From NCBI GenBank assembly GCA_963784195.1, contig CAWARA010000018.1:62001-126000 (forward strand): a DNA stretch of 64,000 nt, written 5' to 3'. The notes beneath the pieces were generated by a model. The model had not been told where the DNA came from. It saw only the letters and a program-made list of their open reading frames with translations, and made no database searches. The first letter of the stretch is position 1; the number at the start of each line of letters is the position of its first letter. Of this stretch, positions 63,559 through 64,000 are shown one piece after another. The stretch comes from CAVQAH01 sp963784195 (GTDB lineage Bacteria > Acidobacteriota > Vicinamibacteria > Vicinamibacterales > 2-12-FULL-66-21). A program made the position numbers and the translations under genes.

Positions 63559-64000
63559 TATGAGTCACTACGACGCCATCATCATCGGAGGCGGGCACAA
63601 CGGGCTGGTGAACGCGGCCTATCTGGCACGCGCGGGGCGCCGTGTGCTCGTGCTCGAGCGCCGGCACGTCCTCGGGGGAGCGGCGGTCACCGAGGAGGTT
63701 TTCCCGGGGTTCAAGTTCTCCGTGTGCTCGTACGTCGTCTCCCTGTTGCGCCCCGAGATCATCCGCGAGCTCGATCTGCCCAAGCACGGTCTCGAGATCC
63801 TTCCGCTCGACGGCACGTTCACGCCGATGCCGAACGGCGACTATCTCTGGCGCGTCAACGACCATGCGAAGACGCGGCGCGAGATTGCCCGTCATTCGCG
63901 CGTGGACGCCGAGGCGTACGACGAGTACGGCAAGGCGATGATCGAGATGGGCCGGTTCGTCAAACCGATCCTGAACCTGACGCCTCCGGATCCGACGTCG
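63559..64000 (+). CDS. FAD-dependent oxidoreductase, phytoene dehydrogenase/PYROXD2-like, 3' truncated
   Basis: The frame from ATG 63559 is open to the window end (147 codons). It starts MSHYDAIIIGGGHNGLVNAA, the dinucleotide-binding GxGxxN loop, followed by YLARAGRRVLVLERRHVLGG, the acidic strand end and the GG motif of the flavin amine oxidase/CrtI group. CSYVVSLLRPEIIREL matches the NAD(P)/FAD-dependent oxidoreductase type related to human PYROXD2. The catalytic part is outside the window. Confidence 0.85.

Noticed and set aside
1..64000. CRISPR arrays, rRNA, tRNA, prophage or insertion sequence transposases
   Set aside because: No regularly spaced repeats, rRNA motifs, tRNA folds, integrase or transposase genes were found in the window.

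Overview
The window is GC-rich, densely coded DNA from one bacterial chromosome. I infer an Acidobacteriota-type organism, perhaps Vicinamibacteria-like. The reasons are the Ser/Thr kinase fused to TolB-like and TPR regions, the AAA ATPase attached to a Tad pilus operon, the YtcJ-type amidohydrolase, the APC permease paralogues and the overall base composition. This is inference from gene content; no marker gene was compared. I found no rRNA, tRNA or CRISPR array.

Layout. 1-7.5 kb: a malate-dehydrogenase-like protein cut by the window edge, an ECF sigma factor, and a minus-strand operon for a 2-oxo acid dehydrogenase complex (lpd, E1 alpha, E1 beta, E2) ending in lipB, so the enzyme complex and its lipoyl attachment are encoded together. 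7.5-8.0 kb: a hairpin-rich non-coding repeat whose second copy lies at 63 kb. 8.0-14.8 kb: an NtrC-type regulator, a candidate sigma-54 promoter, a radical SAM/SPASM peptide maturase, two candidate precursor peptides sharing a PW-[LI]-[LV]-D motif, a long hairpin, an oligopeptide-binding lipoprotein and a sensor histidine kinase. This is the strongest candidate for an undescribed system: a ribosomally made, modified peptide with its own two-component control. 14.9-20 kb: HU, queF, an Smr protein and two convergent, frame-disrupted membrane protein paralogues. 20-31.6 kb: a complete Tad/Flp pilus operon on the minus strand with two Flp pilins, preceded by a near-consensus sigma-54 promoter. 32-34.7 kb: a small membrane protein and a protein joining a degenerate receiver to a very long charged helix. 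34.9-40.7 kb: a two-gene helicase plus adenine methyltransferase module that looks like phage defence (DrmD/DrmMI-like pair without other DISARM genes visible). 40.8-49.3 kb: a sulfur module: a fused Fe-S/NrfD membrane subunit, a molybdopterin oxidoreductase (SoeA-like), a GAF protein, a TauE/SafE exporter pair, a persulfide dioxygenase-rhodanese protein and cysteine dioxygenase. Together they would release sulfite from cysteine and persulfide, then oxidise or export it. 49.4-60.5 kb: a Ser/Thr kinase, PanE, three APC permeases, an amidohydrolase, an M14 peptidase and a histidine phosphatase, which suggests peptide and amino acid use. 60.5-64 kb: a Rieske oxygenase, a GcvT-like protein, the second hairpin repeat and a truncated FAD oxidoreductase.

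Caution on sequence quality: at least 17 places need a one- or two-base shift to restore an obvious protein family, and most lie between 7.4 and 18.3 kb. Assembly error is as likely as gene decay, so I annotate these as single broken genes and give the break positions.
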